Positions 53,798 through 62,453 of a stretch of DNA of 64,000 nucleotides are shown piece by piece; position 1 is the first letter of the stretch, and every line of letters begins with the position of its first letter. The stretch spans positions 806,001 to 870,000 of the forward strand of contig NZ_OY762656.1 in the NCBI RefSeq assembly GCF_963666255.1. The letters run 5' to 3'. This DNA is from an uncultured Propionivibrio sp. GTDB taxonomy: Bacteria > Pseudomonadota > Gammaproteobacteria > Burkholderiales > Rhodocyclaceae. Made by a program: the position numbers and the translations under genes. Under the pieces are notes generated by a model. That model was not told where the DNA came from. It searched no databases and worked only from the letters and a program-made list of their open reading frames with translations.

Positions 53798-54538
53798 TTA
53801 CCAAAGCGTCATCTCAACTACCCTGACTTTGCATACCAAGCGATTATTCCGTAGTGCTTCGTCCCGGATAATCGCCGCCTCCGGGCTTTCTTCCGTCAAC
53901 GGTTCCAGGATCTCGGCAGCCTCTTCAAATCGACCGAGTTCCCTTAACAGTTCGCCCTCCACCATTGTTTTCCGGTTCGCCTCCGGTAATTCGCGATACA
54001 GGGCAAGCAGCCGCTTCATGTTTTCGATTGCCTGCTCCGGTGTCAGTGGGCGTTCTCCTGTGTACCCGCGGTCCGGATCATTGCTCGCCCACCAGAGTTG
54101 AGTACGCAGATAACGTTCGCGCTTCGGCGTGTCGGCGAAGCCGGAATCCAGGGCGGCGACGAGATCTTTCTGCTCGGGCGGAACGACTTCGATCGCCCTT
54201 TTCCAGGACGCAGGCAGTTCGAGCCAGGCTTTTTCGTTCTGAAAATGTCTTTCAAAACCTCCGAGGCAGCGGTGCACAATCCGCTTGATCCACGAGAATT
54301 CCAAGGTGACCGGCTTTTGAACCATCCGACCAAGCTCCTCGGCATCTTCCCGCCAGAATAGCCTGTTGCATTCTTCGCACTTGGCAATCGACCCGGTATG
54401 ACAGAAAGTGAGCATGCCGACGTGCCCGTCGGACCAGGTCACCGATCCAAAGTTGCTGAACGAGGCGAGCTGACGCTCACGCAGCGGTTCATGACAGTGA
54501 GGACACGATATAACGAGCGGATCGGCAAGACGCGTCAT
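53798..54538 (-). CDS. Zinc-ribbon protein of unknown function
   Basis: Two cysteine pairs near the start (CPHCHEPL at about 12 and AKCEECNRLFW at about 55) form a probable zinc ribbon. The C-terminal half has a TPR-like pattern (LTPEQAIENMKRLLALYREL, ELLRELGRFEEAAEILEPL). It has no membrane segment. I know of similar unnamed proteins in proteobacteria but no function. It is convergent with the SIR2 gene and GC-richer, so it may already belong to the backbone. Confidence 0.7.
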   Translation of the reverse strand: MTRLADPLVISCPHCHEPLRERQLASFSNFGSVTWSDGHVGMLTFCHTGSIAKCEECNRLFWREDAEELGRMVQKPVTLEFSWIKRIVHRCLGGFERHFQNEKAWLELPASWKRAIEVVPPEQKDLVAALDSGFADTPKRERYLRTQLWWASNDPDRGYTGERPLTPEQAIENMKRLLALYRELPEANRKTMVEGELLRELGRFEEAAEILEPLTEESPEAAIIRDEALRNNRLVCKVRVVEMTLW

Positions 54539-54725
54539 TTGAGGTCACCAATTCGTAATCGGAGGAATCCCGCAGAGTCTATTACTTTTGCATAACGCCA
54601 CCAAGCATTTCGCAAACCTGTCTCGCCGCCTGATGTTGCGCGGGCGCCAACCGCATGCGCCCCGGCTCAAATGACGTCCGCGTTTTCCCTGACGCTGGGC
54701 ATCGCTCGGCCTCGCCCCCCGACGA

Positions 54726-55007
54726 CTACCGGTTCTTGAAGCCGAGCAGGAAGCGATGCGGTCCGGGAACACCCGGTGGGACCAGCGCGACGCGGTCGCC
54801 CGGATGAATCAGGGCGCTGTCGACGGAGATCGCCTTGCGATTGATGAACATGACTTCGACATTCGACGCGTCGATGTCGAGTGCCGCCAGCAGCGCCATC
54901 CCCGTCAGATCTGAGTCGAGACAATAGGCGTGCGGGTTCGACCACTGCCGCTGGCGGAAGACATCGGCCAGGCCCATGAAGGCATGCAGTTCAATGGTTC
55001 CGGCCAT
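54726..55007 (-). CDS. MoaD/ThiS-like protein lacking the C-terminal Gly-Gly
   Basis: The 93-residue product has the ubiquitin-like pattern of MoaD/ThiS (IELHAFMGLADVF, VEVMFINRKAISVDSALIHP, GDRVALVPPGVPGP). It ends LLGFKNR instead of the Gly-Gly needed for adenylation and thiocarboxylate formation. It cannot act as a normal sulfur donor unless processed after a glycine. It is 71 bp downstream of the AcoR-type regulator, on the same strand, and close to the AOR gene, so it is probably tied to tungsten cofactor or AOR assembly. Confidence 0.75.
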   Translation of the reverse strand: MAGTIELHAFMGLADVFRQRQWSNPHAYCLDSDLTGMALLAALDIDASNVEVMFINRKAISVDSALIHPGDRVALVPPGVPGPHRFLLGFKNR

Positions 55008-55078
55008 GATCCGGCTTCCTTTTCCTTGATTGCTGATCTGTCATTGGCGGCAATAAAAACGTTTTGATCGATGCGTGC

Positions 55079-57040
55079 TTACTCGTTCTGCATGCGCCGG
55101 TACAGCGTGTTGCGGCTGATGCCGAGCCGCCGGGCAGCTTCCGACATGTTGCCATGGCTCAGGGCAATCGCCCGGCGGATGGTTGCCTGCGAGAGTTCGC
55201 GCAGGTTCTCGGTCGCTTCTCCCGCCGCCGTCGATGTCGATGGCACCCGCCAGCGCATTTCCTCGACGAGGTCGTCGGCAAGATGGTTCCAGCCAATCCG
55301 TGTCTCGTCGGCATCGAGCAGTGCGATCGCCGCGCTCAATGCGTTCGTCATCTGGCGAAGATTGCCCGGCCAGGCGTATTCGGCGAATGCGGTGGCGACC
55401 GCCGGCTCGAGCGTGAGGGGACGGCCGGGCGCAAGTTCTTCGAGCATCCGGACGACAATGGCGGCGAGATCCTTGCGCTGGCGAAGCGGTGCCAGCTGCA
55501 GGGTCAGTCCGTTGATCCGGTAGTAGAGATCGGCATCGAAGCGTCCGGCCTCGATCTCGGCCTTGAGGTTGGCGTGTGTCGCGGAAATCAGCACGAAATC
55601 GACCGGTTCCGTTTCGCCGCCGAGCGGCGTCACGCGCCGGTCGAGCAGGACCTTGAGAAAGCGGGCCTGGATCGATTTGGGAATCGCCTCGATGCGGTCG
55701 AGAAACAGCGTGCCGTTGTTCGCTTCGCGGATGTAGCCGGGCGCGCCTTCGCGGCACAGGGTGGGCGCGAAACCGAACAGCGAGGTCTCGATCAGGTCTT
55801 GCTGCAACGCCGCCAGGTTGACTGAGATGAACGGGCCGTCCTGGCGCGGACCCGAGGCGTGGACGGCGCGCGCGAAACGCTCCTTGCCGACGCCGGGTTC
55901 GCCTTGCAGCAGCAGCGAGATCGGCTTGCCGATCAGCTTTTGTGCCTTCTCGATCGCCGCACTCACGCGTTCATCGCCGGTATCGAGCGCTTTGAGCGCA
56001 CTGCGCGGCGGTTCGCTCGCAGCGGGGCTGGCGATGGGCGCCGGTGTTCCGCTGCGCACGACCAGCGGAGGATCGACGCGCACGAACAGGCGTTCGCCGT
56101 CGGTGCGCGACACCAGCATCGGTTCGCCGGGACAGCGGCGGTTCCAGTCGAGCAGGTCGGCCAGTCGCGGTTGCAGGAGTCGTTCCAGCGGCGTGATGCG
56201 CAGATCTGCGGCATGCAGGCCGAGCAGTGCGAGGCCGGCCGGATTGGCGCCGACCAGCCAGCCGTCCTCGGTGAGCGCCACGATGCCCTCGGCAAAGGTG
56301 CCGATACCCTCGGCCATCGGATGCAGGCGGAGGCGCAGGCTGCGGGCGTGGTGCGCATCGAACAGGCGGTTCTCGACCATGTGCGCGGCGGCACGGATGA
56401 GGCCGAAGGTATGCGGGTGGTGTTGGCGTTCGTCGCCGGAAATGTCGAGGACGCCGAGAATGCGGCCGTCCGGGGCGGTGAGCGGCGCCGACGCGCACGA
56501 CAGGAAGCCATTGCGCTCGAGGAAATGCTCGCCGCCATGCACGACGACCGGCTGGCCTTCGGCGAGCGCGGTACCGATGGCGTTGGTGCCGCGATGACGC
56601 TCGTTCCAGGAGGCGCCGGGGGACAGCGTCACACGCTCGGCGCGGGTCAGGAAGTCGGGGTCGCCGAGCGCCTGCAGCAGCACGCCCTTGTCATCCGAGA
56701 GGATGATCATGCTGCCGGAATTGCGCGTCTGGGCATGCAGGTATTCCATCACCGGACGGGCATGGGCGATCAGCTCATGCTGACGCTCGGTGATGCGGGC
56801 GAGTTCGCTGTCGGAAAGCCGGCCGGGGTCAGGCAGGCGGCCGTCCGGCACCAGACCGGCATCGACGCTACGGCGCCACGAGCGCGTCAGGACAGTGCTG
56901 ACGAGATAGCCCATGGGTATCTCGCCCTGCTTCAGCATCAGGTCGCGGGCGCGGCGCAGACTGGCGCGATCGAGTTTGTTCGGAGACCCCATGTTCCCCC
57001 GTGACGCAATAATGGACAGCCGGCCCTTTGATGTTGTCAT
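55079..57040 (-). CDS. AcoR-type regulator with degenerate sigma-54 activator domain
   Basis: The protein (653 residues from ATG 57040, or 637 from ATG 56992, which has GGGGGA close ahead) has a GAF sensor (about 80-210), a PAS-like segment (about 225-300), an AAA+ domain (about 340-560, Walker A GEPGVGKERFARAVH) and a Fis-type HTH at the end (GNMSEAARRLGISRNTLYRR). Two key features of sigma-54 activators are lost: the GAFTGA loop is replaced by APTLCR after SLFGF, and Walker B reads LFLDRIEAIP instead of LFLDEIG. It may therefore control the divergent AOR gene without sigma-54. The AOR start is 329 bp away. Confidence 0.88.
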   Translation of the reverse strand: MTTSKGRLSIIASRGNMGSPNKLDRASLRRARDLMLKQGEIPMGYLVSTVLTRSWRRSVDAGLVPDGRLPDPGRLSDSELARITERQHELIAHARPVMEYLHAQTRNSGSMIILSDDKGVLLQALGDPDFLTRAERVTLSPGASWNERHRGTNAIGTALAEGQPVVVHGGEHFLERNGFLSCASAPLTAPDGRILGVLDISGDERQHHPHTFGLIRAAAHMVENRLFDAHHARSLRLRLHPMAEGIGTFAEGIVALTEDGWLVGANPAGLALLGLHAADLRITPLERLLQPRLADLLDWNRRCPGEPMLVSRTDGERLFVRVDPPLVVRSGTPAPIASPAASEPPRSALKALDTGDERVSAAIEKAQKLIGKPISLLLQGEPGVGKERFARAVHASGPRQDGPFISVNLAALQQDLIETSLFGFAPTLCREGAPGYIREANNGTLFLDRIEAIPKSIQARFLKVLLDRRVTPLGGETEPVDFVLISATHANLKAEIEAGRFDADLYYRINGLTLQLAPLRQRKDLAAIVVRMLEELAPGRPLTLEPAVATAFAEYAWPGNLRQMTNALSAAIALLDADETRIGWNHLADDLVEEMRWRVPSTSTAAGEATENLRELSQATIRRAIALSHGNMSEAARRLGISRNTLYRRMQNE

Positions 57041-57369
57041 GCGCGTTCGATGTGTCGGCGCGGAGTCATTCTACTTGTAAGCGAATGCAGGCGGAACCGT
57101 CCCGTGCGTCGGGTACCCGAGTTCGGACGTTTCCCCGGAAGGGCCTACACGGGCATCGCCGCCGGCGTTGCGCCATGCCCGGAATGTGCCTGAGCCGGGG
57201 GAATGAAAAAGTGTTGCAAAACGGGACACCCGGAAACGAATGTGCCGGGTTTGCTTGTATCCGTTTTCGCCCGGTCGAATACTGTCCGCAGAGTCGAGCA
57301 CGGCGCATGGGAGTTGTCGTTTTATTTCGTCCGTCTGGCTGGTGTTGCGTCAATCCCCCGGAGAAAAAC
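57041..57369. promoter_or_regulatory. Divergent control region of the AOR locus
   Basis: This 329-bp stretch separates the regulator and AOR. I found no -24/-12 sigma-54 promoter with the right GG/GC spacing, in line with the altered regulator. A partial dyad GTGT-N11-ACAC at 57212-57230 (GTGTTGCAAAACGGGACAC) could be a binding site. No gene is supported here; an open frame that joins AOR upstream lacks a ribosome site. Confidence 0.4.
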
Positions 57370-59100
57370 ATGGATAAAATCGTTCGCATCAACATGACGG
57401 ATCGTTCCACCCGGATAGAGTCCGTTCCCGAGGCGTGGGCTGGTCTGGGCGGGAGGGCCCTGACCTCGACCATCGTCGCCAAGGAGGTTCCGCCGAGCTG
57501 CCACGCGCTGGGACCAAACAACAAGCTGGTGTTTGCGCCCGGCCTGCTGTCCGGGACGGCAGCGGCCAATTCAGGCCGCATTTCCGCAGGCGCCAAGAGC
57601 CCGCTGACCGGCGGCATCAAGGAGTCGAACGCCGGCGGCACCGCGGCCAAGATGCTCGCCAAGCTCGGCATCCAGGCGCTGATCATCGAGGGTCAGCCGA
57701 AGGACGACGGGTGGTACAGCGTGCATGTCACGAAAAATGCCATCACGATTACGGAAGAGAAGGAGCTGGTCGGCGCCGGCAACTACTGCCTCATCAATCA
57801 GGTGCAGGCGCGCCACGGCCTGGCGGTCGGCGTCATATCGATCGGTCCGGTCGGCGAAATGAAGATGCTTTCCGCGAACATTTCGGTTGCCGACCCGGAT
57901 TCGCGCATCCGCAGTATCGGCCGCGGCGGGCTGGGCGCGGTGATGGGCTCGAAACGGATCAAGTTCATTTCGATCGACGATACCGGCACGCCGCCGGTGA
58001 TGCCCAAGGACGGTCCGAAATTCAAGGAGGCCGCGCGCCTCTTCGCCAAGACGCTGCTCGATCACCCGGTCAGCGGTCAGGGCCTGCCGACTTATGGCAC
58101 CGACGTACTGGTGAATATCCTCAACGAAGCCGGTGGCTTGCCGACGCGCAATTTCACCAGCGGCCAATTCGACGGGCATGACAAGATTTCCGGCGAAACG
58201 ATGCATGCCACGATCGTCGCCCGCGGCGGTTCGCCGACGCACGGGTGTCACGCCGGTTGCCAGATCCAGTGCTCGCAGATCTATCTCGACAAGGAAGGCA
58301 AATACCTGACCTCCGGTTTCGAATACGAGACGATCTGGGGGATGGGCGCCAACTGCTGCATCGAGGAACTCGACGACATTGCCGAAGCCGACCACGTCAT
58401 GGACGATATCGGCGCCGACAGCATCGAGACTGCCGTCATGTTCGGCGTCGCGATGGAAGCGGGCGTGCTGAAGTTCGGCGACGGCAAGGAAGTCGTGCGC
58501 ATCCTGCGCGACGAGATCGGCAAGGGCACGCCGCTGGGGCGCGTGCTCGGCGGCGGTGCGGCGCAGGTCGGTCGCGCGTATGGCGTCGTGCGGGTACCGG
58601 TCGTCAAGAACCAGGGCATTCCGGCCTACGACCCGCGTTCGGTCAAGGGTATCGGCGTCACCTATGCGATGGGGACGATGGGCGCCGACCACACCTCCGG
58701 CTATTCGATCGCCACCAACATCCTCAACGTCGGCGGACACGTCGATCCCCTGTCGAAGGTCGGCCAGGTGGAACTGGCGCGCAACCTGCAGATCGCCACG
58801 GCGGCCATCGACTCGACCGGCATGTGCCTGTTCATCGCCTTCCCGGCGCTGGACATTCCGGAGTGCCTGAGTTCACTGATCGACATGATCAACGCCCGCT
58901 ACGGGATCGCCCTGACCGGTGACGACGTAACGGCGCTGGGCAAGTCGGTGCTCAAGCTCGAACGTCAGTTCAACCTTGCGGCCGGTCTTTCCAAGGAGCA
59001 TGACCGCCTGCCCGAGTTTTTCAACTACGAGGCGATCGCGCCGCATAACGTGAAGTGGGACTTCACGCCGGAGGAACTCGACGCGTTCTGGGATTTCTGA
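57370..59100 (+). CDS. aor: Aldehyde:ferredoxin oxidoreductase (tungsten), catalytic subunit
   Basis: AOR oxidises aldehydes, or reduces acids, using a tungsten-bispyranopterin and a 4Fe-4S cluster in the cytoplasm. The 576-residue protein starts MDKIVRINMTDRSTRIE and GGRALTSTI. It shows AGAKSPLTGGIKESNAGG near 76, the cluster cysteines in CHAGCQIQC (about 290-298) and DSTGMCLF with the fourth cysteine near 486. These are the family landmarks, and the cofactor residues look complete. ATG 57370 has GGAG 7 nt ahead. No electron-transfer subunits (AorA, AorD, AorE) follow, unlike the multi-subunit AOR of Aromatoleum; a terminator comes next. Confidence 0.93.
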   Translation: MDKIVRINMTDRSTRIESVPEAWAGLGGRALTSTIVAKEVPPSCHALGPNNKLVFAPGLLSGTAAANSGRISAGAKSPLTGGIKESNAGGTAAKMLAKLGIQALIIEGQPKDDGWYSVHVTKNAITITEEKELVGAGNYCLINQVQARHGLAVGVISIGPVGEMKMLSANISVADPDSRIRSIGRGGLGAVMGSKRIKFISIDDTGTPPVMPKDGPKFKEAARLFAKTLLDHPVSGQGLPTYGTDVLVNILNEAGGLPTRNFTSGQFDGHDKISGETMHATIVARGGSPTHGCHAGCQIQCSQIYLDKEGKYLTSGFEYETIWGMGANCCIEELDDIAEADHVMDDIGADSIETAVMFGVAMEAGVLKFGDGKEVVRILRDEIGKGTPLGRVLGGGAAQVGRAYGVVRVPVVKNQGIPAYDPRSVKGIGVTYAMGTMGADHTSGYSIATNILNVGGHVDPLSKVGQVELARNLQIATAAIDSTGMCLFIAFPALDIPECLSSLIDMINARYGIALTGDDVTALGKSVLKLERQFNLAAGLSKEHDRLPEFFNYEAIAPHNVKWDFTPEELDAFWDF

Positions 59101-59134
59101 TGGCATCCTGATACGCCTGAAAGGGCGTTTTGAG

Positions 59135-59166
59135 CCGGCGTGGATTTTTTCCACGCCGGATTTTTC
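59135..59166 (+). terminator. Intrinsic terminator after AOR
   Basis: CCGGCGTGG (59135-59143) pairs perfectly with CCACGCCGG (59151-59159), loop ATTTTTT, followed by ATTTTTC. It lies only a few bases before the moaD start, so moaD depends on read-through or on anti-termination. Confidence 0.85.
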
Positions 59167-59170
59167 TTCG

Positions 59171-59428
59171 ATGGCGGCGATGAATATCAGGCTGAGACTC
59201 TTTGCGACACTCCGGAATTACCTGCCGCCAGGCGCGAGCATGGAAGTCCCGCTCGAACTGCCCGAGACGGCAACGGTGGCCGATGCGCTGACGGCGCTCG
59301 GCGTGCCGCTCAATCTTGCGCATATCGCCTTCGTCAATGGCCGGCACGTGCTCAAGCCCGACCTGGCGACGCGGGTCCTGCAGCCGGGTGACGTCGTTTC
59401 GGTTTTTCCCGCCATTGGCGGCGGCTGA
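59171..59428 (+). CDS. MoaD/ThiS-family sulfur carrier of the AOR locus
   Basis: The 85-residue product has the MoaD pattern (MNIRLRLFATLRNYLPPGAS, VADALTALGVPLNLAH, VVSVFPAIGGG) and ends in the Gly-Gly needed for thiocarboxylate formation and sulfur donation in pyranopterin synthesis. ATG 59180 (MNIRLR) is the more family-like start; ATG 59171 is the longest. Neither has a good ribosome site, since the terminator sits directly ahead. MoaD copies beside AOR genes are common and probably serve the tungsten cofactor. Confidence 0.85.
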   Translation: MAAMNIRLRLFATLRNYLPPGASMEVPLELPETATVADALTALGVPLNLAHIAFVNGRHVLKPDLATRVLQPGDVVSVFPAIGGG

Positions 59429-59503
59429 AGGCTGTGCATGCGTCACGCCGGCAAGGCGGCGGGGCGGGTATTTCGTTGCGGCTCAATAAAAGCCGTCGGG
59501 CCA

Positions 59504-59532
59504 TGGACTCTTGTCGAGCCGCCCTGTACAAT
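59504..59532 (+). promoter_or_regulatory. Promoter of tRNA-Arg(ACG)
   Basis: TGGACT (59504-59509) and TACAAT (59527-59532) with a 17-bp spacer, ending 21 bp before the tRNA. The layout equals that of the first tRNA-Arg. Confidence 0.65.
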
Positions 59533-59553
59533 GCGCGCTTCAAAAAACGCGTA

Positions 59554-59630
59554 GCGCCCGTAGCTCAGTTGGATAGAGTACTTGGCTACGAACCAAGGGG
59601 TCGGGCGTTCGAATCGCTCCGGGCGCGCCA
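59554..59630 (+). tRNA. tRNA-Arg (anticodon ACG)
   Basis: A 77-nt cloverleaf has acceptor GCGCCCG/CGGGCGC, encoded CCA, D arm AGCTCAGTTGGATAGAG, anticodon stem CTTGG/CCAAG and loop CTACGAA with ACG at 59588-59590 (A34 is normally turned to inosine by TadA). It reads CGU, CGC and CGA. No att repeat or integrase is beside this one. Confidence 0.97.
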
Positions 59631-59645
59631 CGCGAACATGGAACT

Positions 59646-59672
59646 GGGCACTTCTTCTGAAGTGCCCTTTTT
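59646..59672 (+). terminator. Terminator of tRNA-Arg(ACG)
   Basis: GGGCACTTC (59646-59654) pairs perfectly with GAAGTGCCC (59659-59667), loop TTCT, then TTTTTC. It is a clear intrinsic terminator 15 bp after the tRNA. Confidence 0.9.
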
Positions 59673-59961
59673 CATTTCCGCCGTCGTCTGCGCAAACACG
59701 GCATTCAGGCGCCAACAAAGGTTTGCGCGCGTCAGCCCGATCGGCCGGGCATATCGTGATCACCCGTCTGCCTGATGCCGGAACATCATTTCACTGGGTC
59801 ATCACATTTCTCCGGTAGAGTTCGACCATCGTCATCGCAACCGGCGATGGCTCGGCGGGAACATCAGTCACCAGCCCCGCAGCGACGCGAAGTGAGCAAT
59901 TTTTGTCAGGTTAGTACACCGGAAAACACGCATAGTGCGGCCCGTGAAGAATGAAACAGGA

Positions 59962-60828
59962 ATGAACAAGAGCAAAGCCAGCGCCTATGCCGCACGATTT
60001 GACCGGGTCCTCGATTACATCGAACAACACCTCGACAAACCGCTCGGCGTCGAGCAACTGTGCCAACTCGCCAATTTCTCCCGGTTTCATTTTCACCGGC
60101 AGTTCGCCGATTACATCGGCATCACCGTGGCGCGCTACATTCTGCTGCTTCGTTTTCGTCAGGCGTCCTATCGGCTCGCCTTCGATCACGGCACCAGAAT
60201 CATCGACATCGCCCTTGATGCCGGCTTTGAAACACCGGAATCGTTCACGCGAGCCTTCGGCAATACCTTTGGCCAGACGCCGTCGGCCTTCAGGAAAGCC
60301 CCCGACTGGGATGCCTGGCACGCGGTCTATCGATTCCGACTCCCTGAAAGGAAGCTGATTGTGCAGGTCGATATCGTCGATTTTGAAACAACCCGGATCG
60401 CGGTGAAGGAACACCTCGGCCCCACCGAGAAACTGAACCATGCCGTCGGTGAATTCATCGCCTGGCGAAAGGAATCCGGTCTGTCCCCCAAGGACAGCCA
60501 CCGAACCTTCGGCATCGCCTACGACAACCCCGACACCACGCCTCCCGCGCAATTCCGTTTCGATATCGCCGGAGAGATCAAGACCGAACTACCCGCCAAC
60601 GCCCAGGGCATCGTCATGAAAACAATCCCCGGCGGTCGCTGCGCCAGAGTGCGACACCTCGGCCCGCATACGCGCATCGGCGAGAGCATTTACCCGCTGT
60701 ATCGGGAATGGCTGCCTGGCAGCGGCGAAGAGTTGCGTGACTTCCCGTTGTATTTCCACTACCTGAATCTTCTGCCCGAAACATCGGAAGCCGAATTGAT
60801 AACCGACATCTACCTACCCCTGAAATAG
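59962..60828 (+). CDS. AraC-family regulator with GyrI-like effector domain
   Basis: The N-terminal 110 residues are a double helix-turn-helix (LGVEQLCQLANFSRFHFHRQ, DIALDAGFETPESFTRAFGN followed by FGQTPSAFRK), as in Rob and SoxS-like AraC proteins. Residues about 125-288 are a GyrI/SOUL-like ligand-binding domain (VDIVDFETTRIAVKEHLGP, IPGGRCARVRHLGPH, YFHYLNLLPETSEAELITDIYLPL). Such proteins sense small hydrophobic compounds and drive efflux genes. The start is uncertain (ATG 59962, or GTG 59935/59944). It is a single-gene unit. Confidence 0.88.
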   Translation: MNKSKASAYAARFDRVLDYIEQHLDKPLGVEQLCQLANFSRFHFHRQFADYIGITVARYILLLRFRQASYRLAFDHGTRIIDIALDAGFETPESFTRAFGNTFGQTPSAFRKAPDWDAWHAVYRFRLPERKLIVQVDIVDFETTRIAVKEHLGPTEKLNHAVGEFIAWRKESGLSPKDSHRTFGIAYDNPDTTPPAQFRFDIAGEIKTELPANAQGIVMKTIPGGRCARVRHLGPHTRIGESIYPLYREWLPGSGEELRDFPLYFHYLNLLPETSEAELITDIYLPLK

Positions 60829-60976
60829 CGCCAATAGAGCGGTTGTGCCCAGCCACCATCGCTCTGCGTCGCCCCAGCATCGCGCCCTCGTACTCCATAT
60901 GCTAGAGTATTAGGACACCCTTACGCACGGAACGAGCGCGTAAAGGCTTTTCGTGGCAACCCGAAGGGGAGACAGC

Positions 60977-62389
60977 ATGAATCGGTTCCTCGCGACAAGC
61001 TGTACCGCGCTGCTGGCCATGCTGACGGGCTGCGTTTCCGCCCCGCCGGTCGACCGCGTCCAGGTAACGGTCCTGTGCAGCAACCGCGTCTGCACGCCGA
61101 TCGACGCCAACAACGCGACGCGCTCGATCCAGTCGATCAAGAAGCTGATCTATGACGGCCTGTCACGCGAGTTCACCGCCTGCGAAGCCGGCGGACCGAA
61201 CAGCCCCTGCACGTCCAATGACCTCGGCATGTTCGTTCTCGGCGGTCCGATTCCGGGGCGCGGCGCGCTCAAGTCGGCGAGTTTCCTCTCGGTCACCGAT
61301 GGCCCGGTGGCCAACAGCCTCAACTTGCGCATCGCCCTGCGCGAAACCTTCATCGGCACGCCGCTCGTCTGCTCGCATGCCGACGGCACGCTGACACTGA
61401 GCAGCACCGGCAAGGTCGTGCTCGAATTCGCGCCGCATTTCTGCAACTGGGCGCTGGTCGGAAACGTCTTCACCTCGTTCTCGATGGTCATCGACCGCAT
61501 CGATCTGAACGACCGGCTCGTCACTGGCTACTATTCGCTCGCCACAACTGGCACCGGCAACGGTGCCGGCAGCGGTTATGCGGCGCTGCGCATTCCCGAC
61601 GGGCGACTCGACTTCAACACGCTGCAAGAGCTCGACACGCTGATCAAGACCAACGCCACGAACCGCCTCACCGCCGCCGATACGCCAGCCCCGGCGACCG
61701 CGCCGCAGCCCGAAGGCGACAAGGTCGCGCTGGTCATCGGCAACGCCGGCTACAAGAGCTCGCCGCTTCAGAATACCCGCAACGATGCCAGATCGATGGC
61801 GGCGTCGCTGAAGGCGCTCGGGTTCCGGCAGACGGTGCTGATCGACGCCAATCACGACCTGATGGAAAGCGGCCTGCGGGCCTTCATGGAACAGGCCCGC
61901 TCCAGCGCCATCGCGCTCGTTTATTACGCCGGCCACGGTATCGAGATCAACGGCCGCAATTATCTGGTCGGCACCGATGTAGACATGAGTTCGCCGCAGC
62001 AGGTGCTGGCACACAGCATCGACGCCACTGAAATGCTTTCGGCATTAGGTATCGCCACCCCGGGGGCCAAGATACTGATTCTCGATGCCTGTCGCGACAA
62101 TCCCTTCCCGGAGCGTTTCCGGCGGCAGGCGCATGGCCTTGCCCAGATCGAGGCGCCGGTCGAAACCTTCATCGCGTTCTCGACCTCGCCGGGCAAGGTC
62201 GCCGAAGACGGCAGCGGTTCCAACAGCCCCTATACCAAGGCGTTGATTGCCCGCCTCGACAAGCAGAACAGCGCCCTCGAAGCCATCTTCCGCGACGTAC
62301 GCAAGTCGGTCGTCAACGAAACCAACGGCCGCCAGACGCCCTGGGAAAACACCAGCCTGACCGCCGAAATCAAACTGTCGGCGCCCTGA
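60977..62389 (+). CDS. Caspase-family (C14) lipoprotein
   Basis: ATG 60977 with AGGGGAGA ahead gives a lipoprotein signal peptide (MNRFLATSCTALLAMLTGC), lipobox LTGC, so the mature protein is lipid-anchored outside the inner membrane. Residues about 30-230 are an unfamiliar beta-rich region with four or more cysteines. From about 250 comes a caspase-like domain: KVALVIGNAGYKSSPLQNTR, the histidine in YYAGHGIE (about 320) and the cysteine in LILDACRDNPF (about 370), both catalytic residues present. Periplasmic metacaspase-like proteins are widespread in environmental proteobacteria; substrates are unknown. A start 24 nt upstream is less likely because it breaks the signal peptide form. Confidence 0.88.
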   Translation: MNRFLATSCTALLAMLTGCVSAPPVDRVQVTVLCSNRVCTPIDANNATRSIQSIKKLIYDGLSREFTACEAGGPNSPCTSNDLGMFVLGGPIPGRGALKSASFLSVTDGPVANSLNLRIALRETFIGTPLVCSHADGTLTLSSTGKVVLEFAPHFCNWALVGNVFTSFSMVIDRIDLNDRLVTGYYSLATTGTGNGAGSGYAALRIPDGRLDFNTLQELDTLIKTNATNRLTAADTPAPATAPQPEGDKVALVIGNAGYKSSPLQNTRNDARSMAASLKALGFRQTVLIDANHDLMESGLRAFMEQARSSAIALVYYAGHGIEINGRNYLVGTDVDMSSPQQVLAHSIDATEMLSALGIATPGAKILILDACRDNPFPERFRRQAHGLAQIEAPVETFIAFSTSPGKVAEDGSGSNSPYTKALIARLDKQNSALEAIFRDVRKSVVNETNGRQTPWENTSLTAEIKLSAP

Positions 62390-62402
62390 CCACCGAAGCG
62401 GC

Positions 62403-62432
62403 GCGCCATGCCCGATGCATGGGGCATGGCGC
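62403..62432. terminator. Hairpin between convergent genes
   Basis: GCGCCATGCCC (62403-62413) pairs perfectly with GGGCATGGCGC (62422-62432). There is no T tract, but it stands between the ends of the caspase and rhodanese genes and probably protects or ends both transcripts. Confidence 0.55.
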
Positions 62433-62453
62433 CTGCGACCGCGAAAGCGGTTC

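Noticed and set aside
57028-57369. Extended N terminus of AOR from the upstream open frame
   Set aside because: The extra 114 residues are not AOR-like, and ATG 57370 has a proper ribosome site and the family N terminus.
57041-57369. Sigma-54 promoter for AOR
   Set aside because: The nearest match (TGGCTGGTGTTGCG, 57343-57356) has GG and GC two bases too close.
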